Shown: positions 1 through 5,502, numbered from the stretch's first letter. The stretch is 5,615 nucleotides of DNA from Candidatus Electronema nielsenii (GCA_026122915.1 JAGIXO010000105.1:1-5615), one strand, 5' to 3'. Translations and numbers: made by a program. The notes: a model not told the origin generated them from the sequence alone.

Positions 1-161
1 TGCTCATTTGCCGTAAAGCCGGACTCCCGCAGCTTCCTGAACAAATTCTCCTGCTGCTGCTCCAGCATGGCCTTGACGCGCTCCTCGTCAAGGCCGTAGG
101 TCACGGAAACATCGCCGCCAGCCTTGATGACCGGCGACTGACCGCCCGTTGACATCTGCAT
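1..161 (-). CDS. Unknown protein, N-terminal 53 residues (cut by window edge); carries SPxxKAG motif
   Basis: I do not recognise this gene. It starts at the ATG at 161 and is still open at base 1, so the C-terminus is missing. The start is chosen because an AGGAG ribosome binding site (170-174) lies 8 nt upstream. Residues 6-23 hold the motif GGQSPVIKAGGDVSVTYG, which also occurs twice in the upstream neighbour (363-860). Residues 25-46 are charged and Glu/Gln-rich and likely helical (DEERVKAMLEQQQENLFRKL). There is no signal peptide or membrane segment in the visible part, so it is probably cytosolic. From memory, unverified, comparable short 'GDVxVxYG' lead-ins stand before TPR-type or other multidomain proteins; the rest of the gene would decide. 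The frame stays open upstream to the neighbour's stop at 363, and an alternative ATG at 251 would add 30 residues, but that stretch is AT-rich and probably intergenic. Coding status is fairly sure; function unknown. Confidence 0.7.
   Translation of the reverse strand, partial: MQMSTGGQSPVIKAGGDVSVTYGLDEERVKAMLEQQQENLFRKLRESGFTANE
93..146 (-). repeat. SPxxKAG motif, copy 3 (in left-most gene)
   Basis: Encodes GGQSPVIKAGGDVSVTYG, residues 6-23 of the left-most protein. It aligns without gaps to the two copies in the neighbouring membrane protein. The likely form is a turn (SPxxKAG) followed by a beta strand of alternating residues. Codons differ from the other copies at most third positions. 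Confidence 0.7.
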
Positions 162-169
162 GTCGTTAT

Positions 170-174
170 CTCCT
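170..174 (-). promoter_or_regulatory. Ribosome binding site deciding the start at 161
   Basis: On the minus strand AGGAG lies 8 nt before the ATG at 161. The alternative in-frame ATG at 251 has only a weak AGGA placed about 4 nt away, which is too close. This favours the shorter protein. Confidence 0.65.
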
Positions 175-181
175 GCCGGAA

Positions 182-209
182 AGTATATTTTCCCTGTCTT
201 TTTATCCAA
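182..209 (-). promoter_or_regulatory. Possible sigma70-type promoter for the left-most gene
   Basis: On the minus strand TTGGAT (204-209) is followed after 16 nt by TATACT (182-187). The -10 box matches the consensus at 5 of 6 positions; the -35 box matches at only 3 of 6. Transcription would begin around 175, leaving a short leader that still contains the AGGAG site. AT-rich DNA gives such matches by chance, so this is tentative. If real, it argues against the longer protein starting at 251. Confidence 0.3.
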
Positions 210-270
210 AAAATATATGAAAGAATAGGCCGCGCCTATTTCCAAATACATTTTTCCTATAAAAAGATAG
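194..270. repeat. Imperfect 12-bp inverted repeat with 53-bp spacer
   Basis: CTGTCTTTTTAT (194-205) pairs with ATAAAAAGATAG (259-270) at 11 of 12 positions; the odd one would be a G-U pair in RNA. It encloses the AATAGGC palindrome at 224-240 and its right arm overlaps the ATAGTCG palindrome at 267-281. It is AT-rich, so partly expected by chance, but it adds to a dense cluster of inverted repeats in this gap. Confidence 0.35.
224..240. repeat. Perfect 7-bp inverted repeat, 3-nt centre
   Basis: AATAGGC-CGC-GCCTATT. The two arms are exact reverse complements. It lies upstream of the left-most gene and of its possible promoter, where a dimeric regulator could bind; it could also form a small hairpin. 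There is no T-run after it on either strand, so it is not a classical terminator. Confidence 0.55.
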
Positions 271-281
271 TCGCCGACTAT
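267..281. repeat. Perfect 7-bp inverted repeat, 1-nt centre
   Basis: ATAGTCG-C-CGACTAT. This is an almost continuous palindrome whose centre is 42 bp (four helical turns) from the centre of the palindrome at 224-240. The arm sequences differ from that one, so it is not simply a second copy of the same operator. The one-base centre makes an RNA hairpin unlikely and a protein-binding site more plausible. Confidence 0.5.
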
Positions 282-362
282 GAGAAAATAGAAAAAATAT
301 ACCTTTTCACAGGCGGCGGCTGTTTTCTGATCATCCTCTACTGTTTCAGAACGCCTCCGTCC

Positions 363-860
363 TTATTTGCCGATATGAATTTCCACATCTTTCCCGGCCT
401 TCACCGCTGGACTGCGCCCGCCCTCTGTTTTCAGACAGTCCTGCGCGGCAATATCCTCCGGCCCGGCTTCTCCGGTGGCCGCTGTCGCCACGTTATCCTG
501 CCTGAGAACCGCATTGCCATAGGTGATTTTCACTGTGCCGCCCGCCTTAACTGCCGGGCTTTCCGCGCCCTTTGTGCTGAGATGATCCGCTTCCTTTGCC
601 GCAGGCTTCCAGTTCAACGCTGCACCTGCCGCAACCTGTAGCAGGCCGATGAAAGCAGGAATCGCAAGGGTTAGATCGTTTCTTTTGAGGACAACAACTG
701 CGGCCATTGTCAGCAAAATCAGGAGAAAAAGCACTTTTCCTCCATCAGGAAGCTGCTGCTTTTTTCCAGCAAACCTATACACCGCTGCTGCGAGGAAAAA
801 TGCAAATCCAACGAATACCAGCGGGTGCTGAAGATACCCTGCTACTTTGTCAACATTCAT
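363..860 (-). CDS. Unknown three-pass membrane protein with two SPxxKAG motifs
   Basis: I do not recognise a named family. The 165-residue protein has three hydrophobic segments at about residues 12-30, 41-59 and 63-83, followed by a soluble tail (about 85-165) with two copies of an 18-residue motif at 98-115 and 147-164. Lys/Arg between segments 1 and 2 (AGKK) and between 2 and 3 (KR) leave the tail's side uncertain; its lack of a signal peptide and its kinship with the start of a probably cytosolic neighbour suggest it faces the cytoplasm. The ATG at 860 is preceded by AAAGGAG (871-877) with 10 nt spacing, a good start. The next minus-strand gene begins 201 bp downstream and shares the motif, so the two likely work together, perhaps with this protein as membrane anchor. 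The stop (TAA) is in frame with that neighbour. Coding is well supported by the ribosome binding site, membrane pattern and conserved repeats. Confidence 0.8.
   Translation of the reverse strand: MNVDKVAGYLQHPLVFVGFAFFLAAAVYRFAGKKQQLPDGGKVLFLLILLTMAAVVVLKRNDLTLAIPAFIGLLQVAAGAALNWKPAAKEADHLSTKGAESPAVKAGGTVKITYGNAVLRQDNVATAATGEAGPEDIAAQDCLKTEGGRSPAVKAGKDVEIHIGK
369..422 (-). repeat. SPxxKAG motif, copy 2 (C-terminal end of membrane protein)
   Basis: Encodes GGRSPAVKAGKDVEIHIG, residues 147-164 of 165, ending one residue before the stop. The SPAVKAG core equals that of copy 1 in protein, but six of its seven codons differ by synonymous changes. Confidence 0.75.
516..569 (-). repeat. SPxxKAG motif, copy 1 (middle of membrane protein)
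   Basis: Encodes GAESPAVKAGGTVKITYG, residues 98-115, just after the third membrane segment and a charged linker. It lies 31 residues before copy 2. The glycines, SP, KAG and V positions are shared by all three copies. Confidence 0.75.
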
Positions 861-1016
861 CGCTGCTTCTCTCCTTTCGCTTCGTAGAGTTGTTCAACGC
901 TGTGCAGATGCCGAAAAATATTCTGTCTCGGCATATTTCTGCTGAAAATCTGCTCTGTTTTGGTATAAACATGAAGCACAATCACTTTCTTGCTCATTGT
1001 AACCCACAGCACCTTT
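861..1016. promoter_or_regulatory. Divergent intergenic control region
   Basis: This 156-bp gap separates the minus-strand membrane protein from the plus-strand five-gene run, so it should hold promoters for both. A perfect 7-bp inverted repeat lies in it (908-934). A plus-strand TATAAA at 964-969 could be a -10 box, but I see no convincing -35 box 16-18 bp upstream. On the minus strand the left end holds the ribosome binding site at 871-877. No RNA gene or further ORF with a credible start was seen. Confidence 0.5.
908..934. repeat. 7-bp inverted repeat, possible operator
   Basis: ATGCCGA (908-914) and TCGGCAT (928-934) are exact reverse complements with a 13-nt A/T-rich centre. The arm centres are 20 bp apart, two helical turns, as expected for a dimeric regulator reading one face of the DNA. 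Its place between divergent genes fits a shared operator; a hairpin is the alternative. Confidence 0.45.
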
Positions 1017-1541
1017 ATGAATCAGCCTATTCAAGACGCAATCAAAAATCGGCGGAGCATCCGAGAATTTACCGAGCAGGCCGTGGAGCGAGGTTTGCTG
1101 GAGAAAATCATCAGCGCAGGTATCTGGGCACCGTCCGGGCTGAACAACCAACCGTGGCGGTTCGTGATCATCCGCGACAAGGAACTCCGCGCCCAGCTTG
1201 CCCAACTAACGCATTACGCCCATATTGTCGCCGCAGCTCCAGCCCTGATTGCCGTTTACCTTGATCAGGAAAAGATGTATGATCGGGTCAAAGATCATCA
1301 GGCCGCTGGTGCTTGCATTCAAAACATGCTGCTGACAGCGCATGAGCTTGGTCTTGGCGCGGTCTGGCTCGGCCAAATTCTTGCCAACAAGGATAAAGTA
1401 AACGAGGTACTACAGCTTGACAACCACTACGAGCTTGCGGCCCTGATCGCGTTGGGATATCCCAGCCACAGAAATCAGCAGTCCCAGCGGCAGCCGCTGG
1501 AAAAATTTATTTTACACGAATTTGGAGGAATCGCCCCATGA
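1017..1541 (+). CDS. Nitroreductase family protein (FMN-dependent NAD(P)H oxidoreductase)
   Basis: A 174-residue flavoprotein of the nitroreductase superfamily, whose members bind FMN and use NAD(P)H to reduce nitro compounds, quinones or similar acceptors; the natural substrate cannot be read from the sequence. Visible family marks are the N-terminal NRRSIREF (residues 11-18, FMN phosphate contact), WAPSGLNNQPWRF (37-49) and GLGAVWLG (112-119), followed by GYP (147-149) near the C-terminus. It is at the short end of the family. I chose the ATG at 1017 because it puts the RRSIR motif about 12 residues in, as usual. An in-frame TTG at 990 would add nine residues; neither start has a good ribosome binding site. 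The stop overlaps the next start (ATGA, 1538-1541), so it is probably translationally coupled to the lipoprotein and first in the operon. Confidence 0.9.
   Translation: MNQPIQDAIKNRRSIREFTEQAVERGLLEKIISAGIWAPSGLNNQPWRFVIIRDKELRAQLAQLTHYAHIVAAAPALIAVYLDQEKMYDRVKDHQAAGACIQNMLLTAHELGLGAVWLGQILANKDKVNEVLQLDNHYELAALIALGYPSHRNQQSQRQPLEKFILHEFGGIAP
1524..1528 (+). promoter_or_regulatory. Ribosome binding site of the lipoprotein gene
   Basis: GGAGG lies 9 nt before the ATG at 1538, inside the end of the nitroreductase gene. It is the strongest plus-strand ribosome binding site in the window and confirms the 4-nt overlap start. Confidence 0.75.
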
Positions 1542-2101
1542 AAAAACACGCAGCAGCCCAGAACGCCTTGTTGTTTACCCTCACCGCAGCCGCTTTACTC
1601 CTTTCTTTGTCCGGCTGTGTCTTTCCGGGGAGTTCGATGTCCATGCGGAATGATTTCAGTGGGCTGCCACCTATTCAAGGTTTTGCCGACGACATCCAAG
1701 ATATTATGATGCCTGCGGAGATGGAATGGGATCGCATCAAATCTATGGCCATCAAAACAGAATCCTTCCACGGCGGGGTTTGGCATTACACTGGCAAGGT
1801 GGAAACTATGTCCTTGAAAGATTACATGCTCAACGCTATGCAGGACACTAAATGGAAATTGGTTGGCGAAGCAGCTTCTTCTGACATCATGTTCGCCTTT
1901 GTTAAGCCACACAAGACCTGCATGATGATTATTTCTGAAGGAGATTTTGGCAGAACCAATCTGACCTTGTATGTAACCATCGATAAAACTGCCTCAGTTA
2001 AGCTCAATGCCTTTGGCGAACCAACAGGCGGGCCACAGCAGCAGGTGCAGCAACTTCAACAGCAAATCCAGCAGCAAGACTCGAACAATCTTGATTATTG
2101 A
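1538..2101 (+). CDS. Putative lipoprotein with glutamine-rich C-terminal tail
   Basis: A 187-residue protein with a type II signal peptide: KK at 2-3, a hydrophobic core at about 10-24, and the lipobox L24-S25-G26-C27, so Cys27 should be lipidated. The residue after Cys is Val, not Asp, which by the E. coli rule favours the outer membrane (inference). The middle has an alternating pattern (VWHYTGKVETMSLKDYML at 81-98, then W106-K-L, F119-A-F-V-K, and CMMIISEGD at 128-136). This recalls small lipoproteins in which a Y-x-G strand, a helix with M and a W-x-L strand form a compact alpha/beta fold; I cannot name the family with confidence. Residues 167-180 contain 11 Gln of 14, with V170, L173 and I177 spaced like a coiled-coil stripe. 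A GGAGG site supports the start. It sits between the nitroreductase (4-nt overlap) and coaBC (about 10 nt gap). Function unknown. Confidence 0.82.
   Translation: MKKHAAAQNALLFTLTAAALLLSLSGCVFPGSSMSMRNDFSGLPPIQGFADDIQDIMMPAEMEWDRIKSMAIKTESFHGGVWHYTGKVETMSLKDYMLNAMQDTKWKLVGEAASSDIMFAFVKPHKTCMMIISEGDFGRTNLTLYVTIDKTASVKLNAFGEPTGGPQQQVQQLQQQIQQQDSNNLDY
2036..2077 (+). repeat. Glutamine-codon tract (CAG/CAA) in lipoprotein tail
   Basis: Eleven CAG/CAA codons are broken only by Val, Leu and Ile codons at 170, 173 and 177. CAG and CAA are mixed, so it is not a clean microsatellite, but slippage is possible. Read in another frame the same bases make a Ser-rich stretch that artificially extends the coaBC frame upstream. 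Confidence 0.6.
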
Positions 2102-2111
2102 GCAAACGACT

Positions 2112-3323
2112 TTGTTGCGCGGAAAAAAAATACTCTTTGGCGTGAGCGGCTCCATTGCCGCTTTTAAGGCCGCAGGTTGGGTCTCTTCTTTAACCAAAGA
2201 AGAGGCGCAGGTGACGGTGGTCATGACTGCCGCTGCGACCCGTTTTGTCACTCCGCTGACCTTTGCCGCGCTGTCTGGGAATGAGGTGCAGAGCGACATG
2301 TTTGCTGGAGGCATGGCTCATATCGCCTTGCCCGCTGCTGTTGATGCGGTGTTAATCGCCCCGGCCACTGCCCAAACCATTGCCCGTTTAGCCTATGGTT
2401 TTGCGGATGATTTGCTCTCAGCTGCGGTGTTGGCCTGTTCATCGCCGGTACTGATTTGCCCAGCGATGAATTCAAAAATGCTGACTCATCCGGCGACGCA
2501 GCGCAATCTGGCCACGCTGCGCGAATTTGGCTATACCATTGTTGAGCCAGAAAACGGGCGATTAGCTTGCGGCGAAGAAGGCGCGGGTCGTTTGGCAGCA
2601 TGGGACACAGTGCGCGAGGTCTTGCTTGGCCTGCTGGCGACTCAGGACATGGCCGGGCAACAGGTATTGATCACTGCTGGACCAACTCGTGAACCACTCG
2701 ACCCAGCTCGCTTCCTGAGTAACCGCTCCAGCGGCAAAATGGGCTATGCTCTCGCCCGCACTGCAAAACGACGTGGGGCTGCTGTTACTCTGATATCCGG
2801 CCCAGTCGCCTTGGAGCCACCTCCTGGCGTTGCTGTGATCCACGTGGAAACCGCGTTAGAGATGGCCGAAGCGGTCAGTCGCTCTGCTGCCACTGCCTCA
2901 ATTGTGGTTAAGGCAGCAGCCGTAGCGGATTTCCGGGCAGCAGCTTTTTCCGCTCATAAAATCAAGAAAACGGTAACTGAGCCGCTACTGGAACTGGCTG
3001 CTAACCCGGATATTCTTGCCTCGTTAGGCAGAAACCGGCGACCTGATCAGCTGCTCATTGGTTTTGCAGCGGAAAGCGACAGCCACGAGGCAGAAGGCAG
3101 GCGCAAACTGCTGGCCAAAAAAGCCGATCTGATCGTGGTCAATGACATTCTCGGCAAAAACACCGGCTTTGAGGCCGATACCAACCAAGTCACCTTGATC
3201 ACGCTGGAAACGGCAGAAACTTTGGCGCTGCTGTCCAAGGAAGAAACCGCAGACCGGATATGGGACAAGGCAATTACTCTGTTGCACAGCAAAAGGATGA
3301 AGCATGGAACTGAGCAGGTCTGA
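2112..3323 (+). CDS. coaBC: Bifunctional phosphopantothenoylcysteine decarboxylase / phosphopantothenate-cysteine ligase
   Basis: CoaBC performs two steps of coenzyme A synthesis in the cytosol: CoaB joins 4'-phosphopantothenate to cysteine using CTP, and the FMN-dependent CoaC domain decarboxylates the product. CoaC (about 1-185) shows GVSGSIAAFK (10-19), catalytic His70 in MAHIAL, the PAMN motif (117-120) and Cys153 in ACGEEGAGR; these match E. coli His75, Asn125 and Cys158 as I recall them. CoaB (about 186-403) shows GPTREPLDP (190-198), SNRSSGKMG (203-211), AAVADFR (269-275), KIKK (283-286) and GFAAE (317-321). All key residues are present and the length (403) is normal. No ATG exists between the upstream ATG at 2007, which would overlap the lipoprotein by 95 nt, and Met38 inside the Rossmann core, so the start is probably TTG at 2112 (or 2115, or 2091). 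The end overlaps darP by 20 nt, suggesting one operon. Confidence 0.95.
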   Translation: MLRGKKILFGVSGSIAAFKAAGWVSSLTKEEAQVTVVMTAAATRFVTPLTFAALSGNEVQSDMFAGGMAHIALPAAVDAVLIAPATAQTIARLAYGFADDLLSAAVLACSSPVLICPAMNSKMLTHPATQRNLATLREFGYTIVEPENGRLACGEEGAGRLAAWDTVREVLLGLLATQDMAGQQVLITAGPTREPLDPARFLSNRSSGKMGYALARTAKRRGAAVTLISGPVALEPPPGVAVIHVETALEMAEAVSRSAATASIVVKAAAVADFRAAAFSAHKIKKTVTEPLLELAANPDILASLGRNRRPDQLLIGFAAESDSHEAEGRRKLLAKKADLIVVNDILGKNTGFEADTNQVTLITLETAETLALLSKEETADRIWDKAITLLHSKRMKHGTEQV

Positions 3324-3870
3324 ACAAAAGCGTAGAATGAAGCAGTTAGAAGAGCTGACCGAAGAGCTATCAGCCCTTCCTCTTGGCCTGCTCGATCAAC
3401 TGCCTGCGACTGAAGAGGTGCGGATGTTGCTGAAAGAAACCGCTGATCTCGGTCGAGACGGTGCCCGCAAACGACAGATTAAGCATATTACCAAGCTGCT
3501 GCGGGAAGAATCGAGTGAAGCACTTTACACGTTTCTGGCTGATCATAAGGGCACGGAGCTACGGAAAAAAAAGCAGCTGCACGAGCTTGAGTACATGCGT
3601 GATGCTTTGATTGAGGAGGCAATTGCTTCCCGGCGCAAGGCTCAAGAAAAGCAACAGGATTTCAACGAAGACTGGCCTTCCAAGGTAGTGAAAGACATTG
3701 CAGTTCAGCTGGAAGCTGTTGATAAAAGAGAACTTACCCGGCTGGCTTCTTTCTTTGCCATCAGCCGCAACCCTCGGCATAGTCGCGAGATATTCAGAAT
3801 GCTGCTTGCTGCGCAGGAGCAGGGACGCAGGCAAGAGCTGGCCTTATCCACATGTTCTGTGGTGTATTGA
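3304..3870 (+). CDS. darP: DarP/YjgA-type ribosome maturation protein (DUF615)
   Basis: A 188-residue, highly charged, mostly helical protein that aligns in pattern with E. coli YjgA (DarP), a factor that associates with late 50S ribosomal precursors. Shared features are the opening SRSEQKRRMKQLEELTEEL (4-22), the LPLGLLDQLP segment (25-34), GARKRQIKHITKLLRE (53-68), the helix HELEYMRDALI (93-103) and the closing REIFRMLLAAQE (161-172). It lacks the acidic N-terminal extension of the E. coli protein. The start has AAGGA 7 nt upstream inside coaBC, and the genes overlap by 20 nt in different frames, so translation is likely coupled. The last residues (LSTCSVVY) look unconserved. The link with coaBC makes sense as co-expression with growth genes rather than a shared pathway. 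Family assignment is from recognised sequence pattern, not a search. Confidence 0.88.
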   Translation: MELSRSEQKRRMKQLEELTEELSALPLGLLDQLPATEEVRMLLKETADLGRDGARKRQIKHITKLLREESSEALYTFLADHKGTELRKKKQLHELEYMRDALIEEAIASRRKAQEKQQDFNEDWPSKVVKDIAVQLEAVDKRELTRLASFFAISRNPRHSREIFRMLLAAQEQGRRQELALSTCSVVY

Positions 3871-3880
3871 ATAATTTCAA
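3848..3880 (+). other. Two small hairpins at the darP-eptA junction
   Basis: CCACA-tgttc-TGTGG (3848-3862) lies in the last darP codons, and TTGAA-taat-TTCAA (3867-3880) spans the stop codon. Both stems are 5 bp and neither is followed by a long T-run. They could slow or partly stop transcription before the eptA-like gene, but stems this short occur often by chance. Confidence 0.2.
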
Positions 3881-3891
3881 CATAAGCAAGA

Positions 3892-5502
3892 ATGATTTTT
3901 CCAGAAAGAAGAAGAGAGATTACTCAAACAAAATTTCTTGTTATAGTATCTCTATTTTTTGTTGTTTTTTATAATGTTGCCTTTTTTCAGCATGTCGTTG
4001 GAGTGTATCCTGTTTCTCGGCAAAATATTGGCTTTTTGCTGTCTTTGGCCGTAGGGTTATCTGCTGTCATAATGCTCTTTATGACCATAATTTCTTCTAT
4101 ATATACTGTAAAACCTCTCGTTATCTTTTTTCTGCTGCTGTCATCGGTCACTGCATACTTTATCGATAATTTTGATATTGTTTTTGATCATACCATGATC
4201 AGGAATATTTTCACAACAGATCGAGATGAAGTTGCAGATTTAATCACCTTAAAGTTGGTATATTATCTTATTTTACTGGGGATACTCCCCAGCTTAGTTG
4301 TTTTCAAGGTCAAGATTGCTCAGATTTCTTTCAAAAAAAGTATCCTTTACAAGATACGAGACAGTGTTGTCTCCGCTCTTGTCGTTATTGGTCTTATTCT
4401 CTTCTTTAGTAAATTTTACACCTCATTTTTTAGAGAACACAAGCCGCTGCGTTATTACACAAATCCGACGTATTATATTTTTTCAACTGGAAAATATATA
4501 GGAGATATCCTCAGCACTGACGATTCAATTATACATCCTCTTGGTCTTGATGCTCAAGTTGTCAGGAAGAATGGTGAACTTAAAAAGTTAATCATTCTGG
4601 TTGTTGGGGAAGCCGTCAGAGCAGATCACTTTTCTTTGAACGGTTATCCGAGAGAAACCAATCCGCTGCTCAAACAAGAAGATATCATCAACTTCAGTAA
4701 AATGTATTCCTGTGGCACTTCAACAGCTTATTCTGTTCCTTGTATGTTTTCTGCTTTTTCTAAGGATGAATACAGCGAGAAGAAAGGAAAAACAAATGAG
4801 AATGTCTTAGATTTGCTGCGCCATACCGGTTCGATAGATATTTTATGGCGAGATAATAATTCGGATTCAAAAGGGGTGGCTGTGCGGGTGCCTTATCAAG
4901 ACTATAAGCAGCCTGAGAATAATCCTCTTTGTTCAGACGGAGAATGCAGAGATGAGGGCATGTTAATCGGTCTTGATCAATATGTAGAGCAACATCAAGA
5001 ACGAGATATCCTCATAGTTCTTCATCAAATGGGAAATCACGGACCAGCGTATTACAAACGATATCCCAAGGGATTTGAGAAATTCAAGCCGGTATGCACA
5101 ACAAATCAAGTAGAAGAGTGTAGCAATGAAGAGATCATTAACAGCTATGACAACGCTCTCTTATATACGGATTATTTCTTATCTCAGGCGATTGCTTTTC
5201 TTAAACGATACGATCAATCTCGCACAGCTGCTTTGCTGTATTTCAGCGACCACGGCGAAAGTCTGGGCGAAAACAGTCTGTATCTTCACGGGCTGCCGTA
5301 TAATATCGCCCCAGAAGCACAGACGCATATTGGCGCATTTGCGTGGTTCAATAGTAATATCAGCAAAAATATACCGCTGAAGATGAAAGAGATAAAAGAT
5401 CAGCAGCATAGTCATGACAACCTCTTTCATACCTTAGTCGGCCTCTTTGAAGTCCAGACAAAAGAGTATAAAAAAGACCTCGACTTATCTACTAATAAGT
5501 AG
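3892..5502 (+). CDS. eptA: EptA/MCR-family phosphoethanolamine-lipid A transferase
   Basis: An inner-membrane enzyme that moves phosphoethanolamine from phosphatidylethanolamine to lipid A in the periplasm, which lowers surface charge and polymyxin binding. Five membrane segments lie at about 14-34, 46-69, 73-92, 119-140 and 157-178, followed by a periplasmic alkaline-phosphatase-fold domain (about 230-536). Zinc and catalytic residues are all visible: Glu240 in VVGEAVRAD, nucleophile Thr278 in SCGTSTAYSVPC, His384 in GNHGPAYYKRYP, Asp453-His454 in YFSDHGESLGE, and His466 in YLHGLPY. They match MCR-1 Glu246, Thr285, His395, Asp465-His466 and His478. Cysteine pairs C274/C284, C347/C352 and C402/C410 fit the family's disulfides. 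Length (536) is normal. The ATG at 3892 is the first after an in-frame TAA and has only a weak site (AAG). GC is well below the upstream genes, hinting at separate origin. Lipid A is the likely target by similarity; another phosphoethanolamine acceptor is possible. Confidence 0.93.
   Translation: MIFPERRREITQTKFLVIVSLFFVVFYNVAFFQHVVGVYPVSRQNIGFLLSLAVGLSAVIMLFMTIISSIYTVKPLVIFFLLLSSVTAYFIDNFDIVFDHTMIRNIFTTDRDEVADLITLKLVYYLILLGILPSLVVFKVKIAQISFKKSILYKIRDSVVSALVVIGLILFFSKFYTSFFREHKPLRYYTNPTYYIFSTGKYIGDILSTDDSIIHPLGLDAQVVRKNGELKKLIILVVGEAVRADHFSLNGYPRETNPLLKQEDIINFSKMYSCGTSTAYSVPCMFSAFSKDEYSEKKGKTNENVLDLLRHTGSIDILWRDNNSDSKGVAVRVPYQDYKQPENNPLCSDGECRDEGMLIGLDQYVEQHQERDILIVLHQMGNHGPAYYKRYPKGFEKFKPVCTTNQVEECSNEEIINSYDNALLYTDYFLSQAIAFLKRYDQSRTAALLYFSDHGESLGENSLYLHGLPYNIAPEAQTHIGAFAWFNSNISKNIPLKMKEIKDQQHSHDNLFHTLVGLFEVQTKEYKKDLDLSTNK

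Noticed and set aside
278..334. 18-codon minus-strand mini-ORF after the membrane-protein gene
   Set aside because: GAGG directly abuts the ATG, the frame runs through a palindrome, and the peptide shows nothing recognisable.
301..362. Terminator after the membrane-protein gene (TTCTGA/TCAGAA pair)
   Set aside because: The stem is only 6 bp with a loop of about 15 nt and has no T-run on the minus strand.
894..1205. 103-codon minus-strand ORF
   Set aside because: It is antisense to the clear FMN-binding motifs of the nitroreductase and has no family features.
707..1264. 185-codon plus-strand ORF across the divergent region
   Set aside because: It runs antisense through the membrane-protein gene and out of frame through the nitroreductase; the product has no domain pattern and no ribosome binding site.
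2007..2111. Long coaBC form beginning at the ATG at 2007
   Set aside because: It overlaps the lipoprotein by 95 nt, and its extra residues are the glutamine tract read in another frame; CoaC homology starts only at about 2115.
3559..3834. 91-codon minus-strand ORF inside darP
   Set aside because: It is antisense to conserved DarP helices and looks like a composition shadow.
5179..5430. 83-codon minus-strand ORF inside the eptA-like gene
   Set aside because: It is antisense to the conserved DHGES and YLHG motifs; no independent support.
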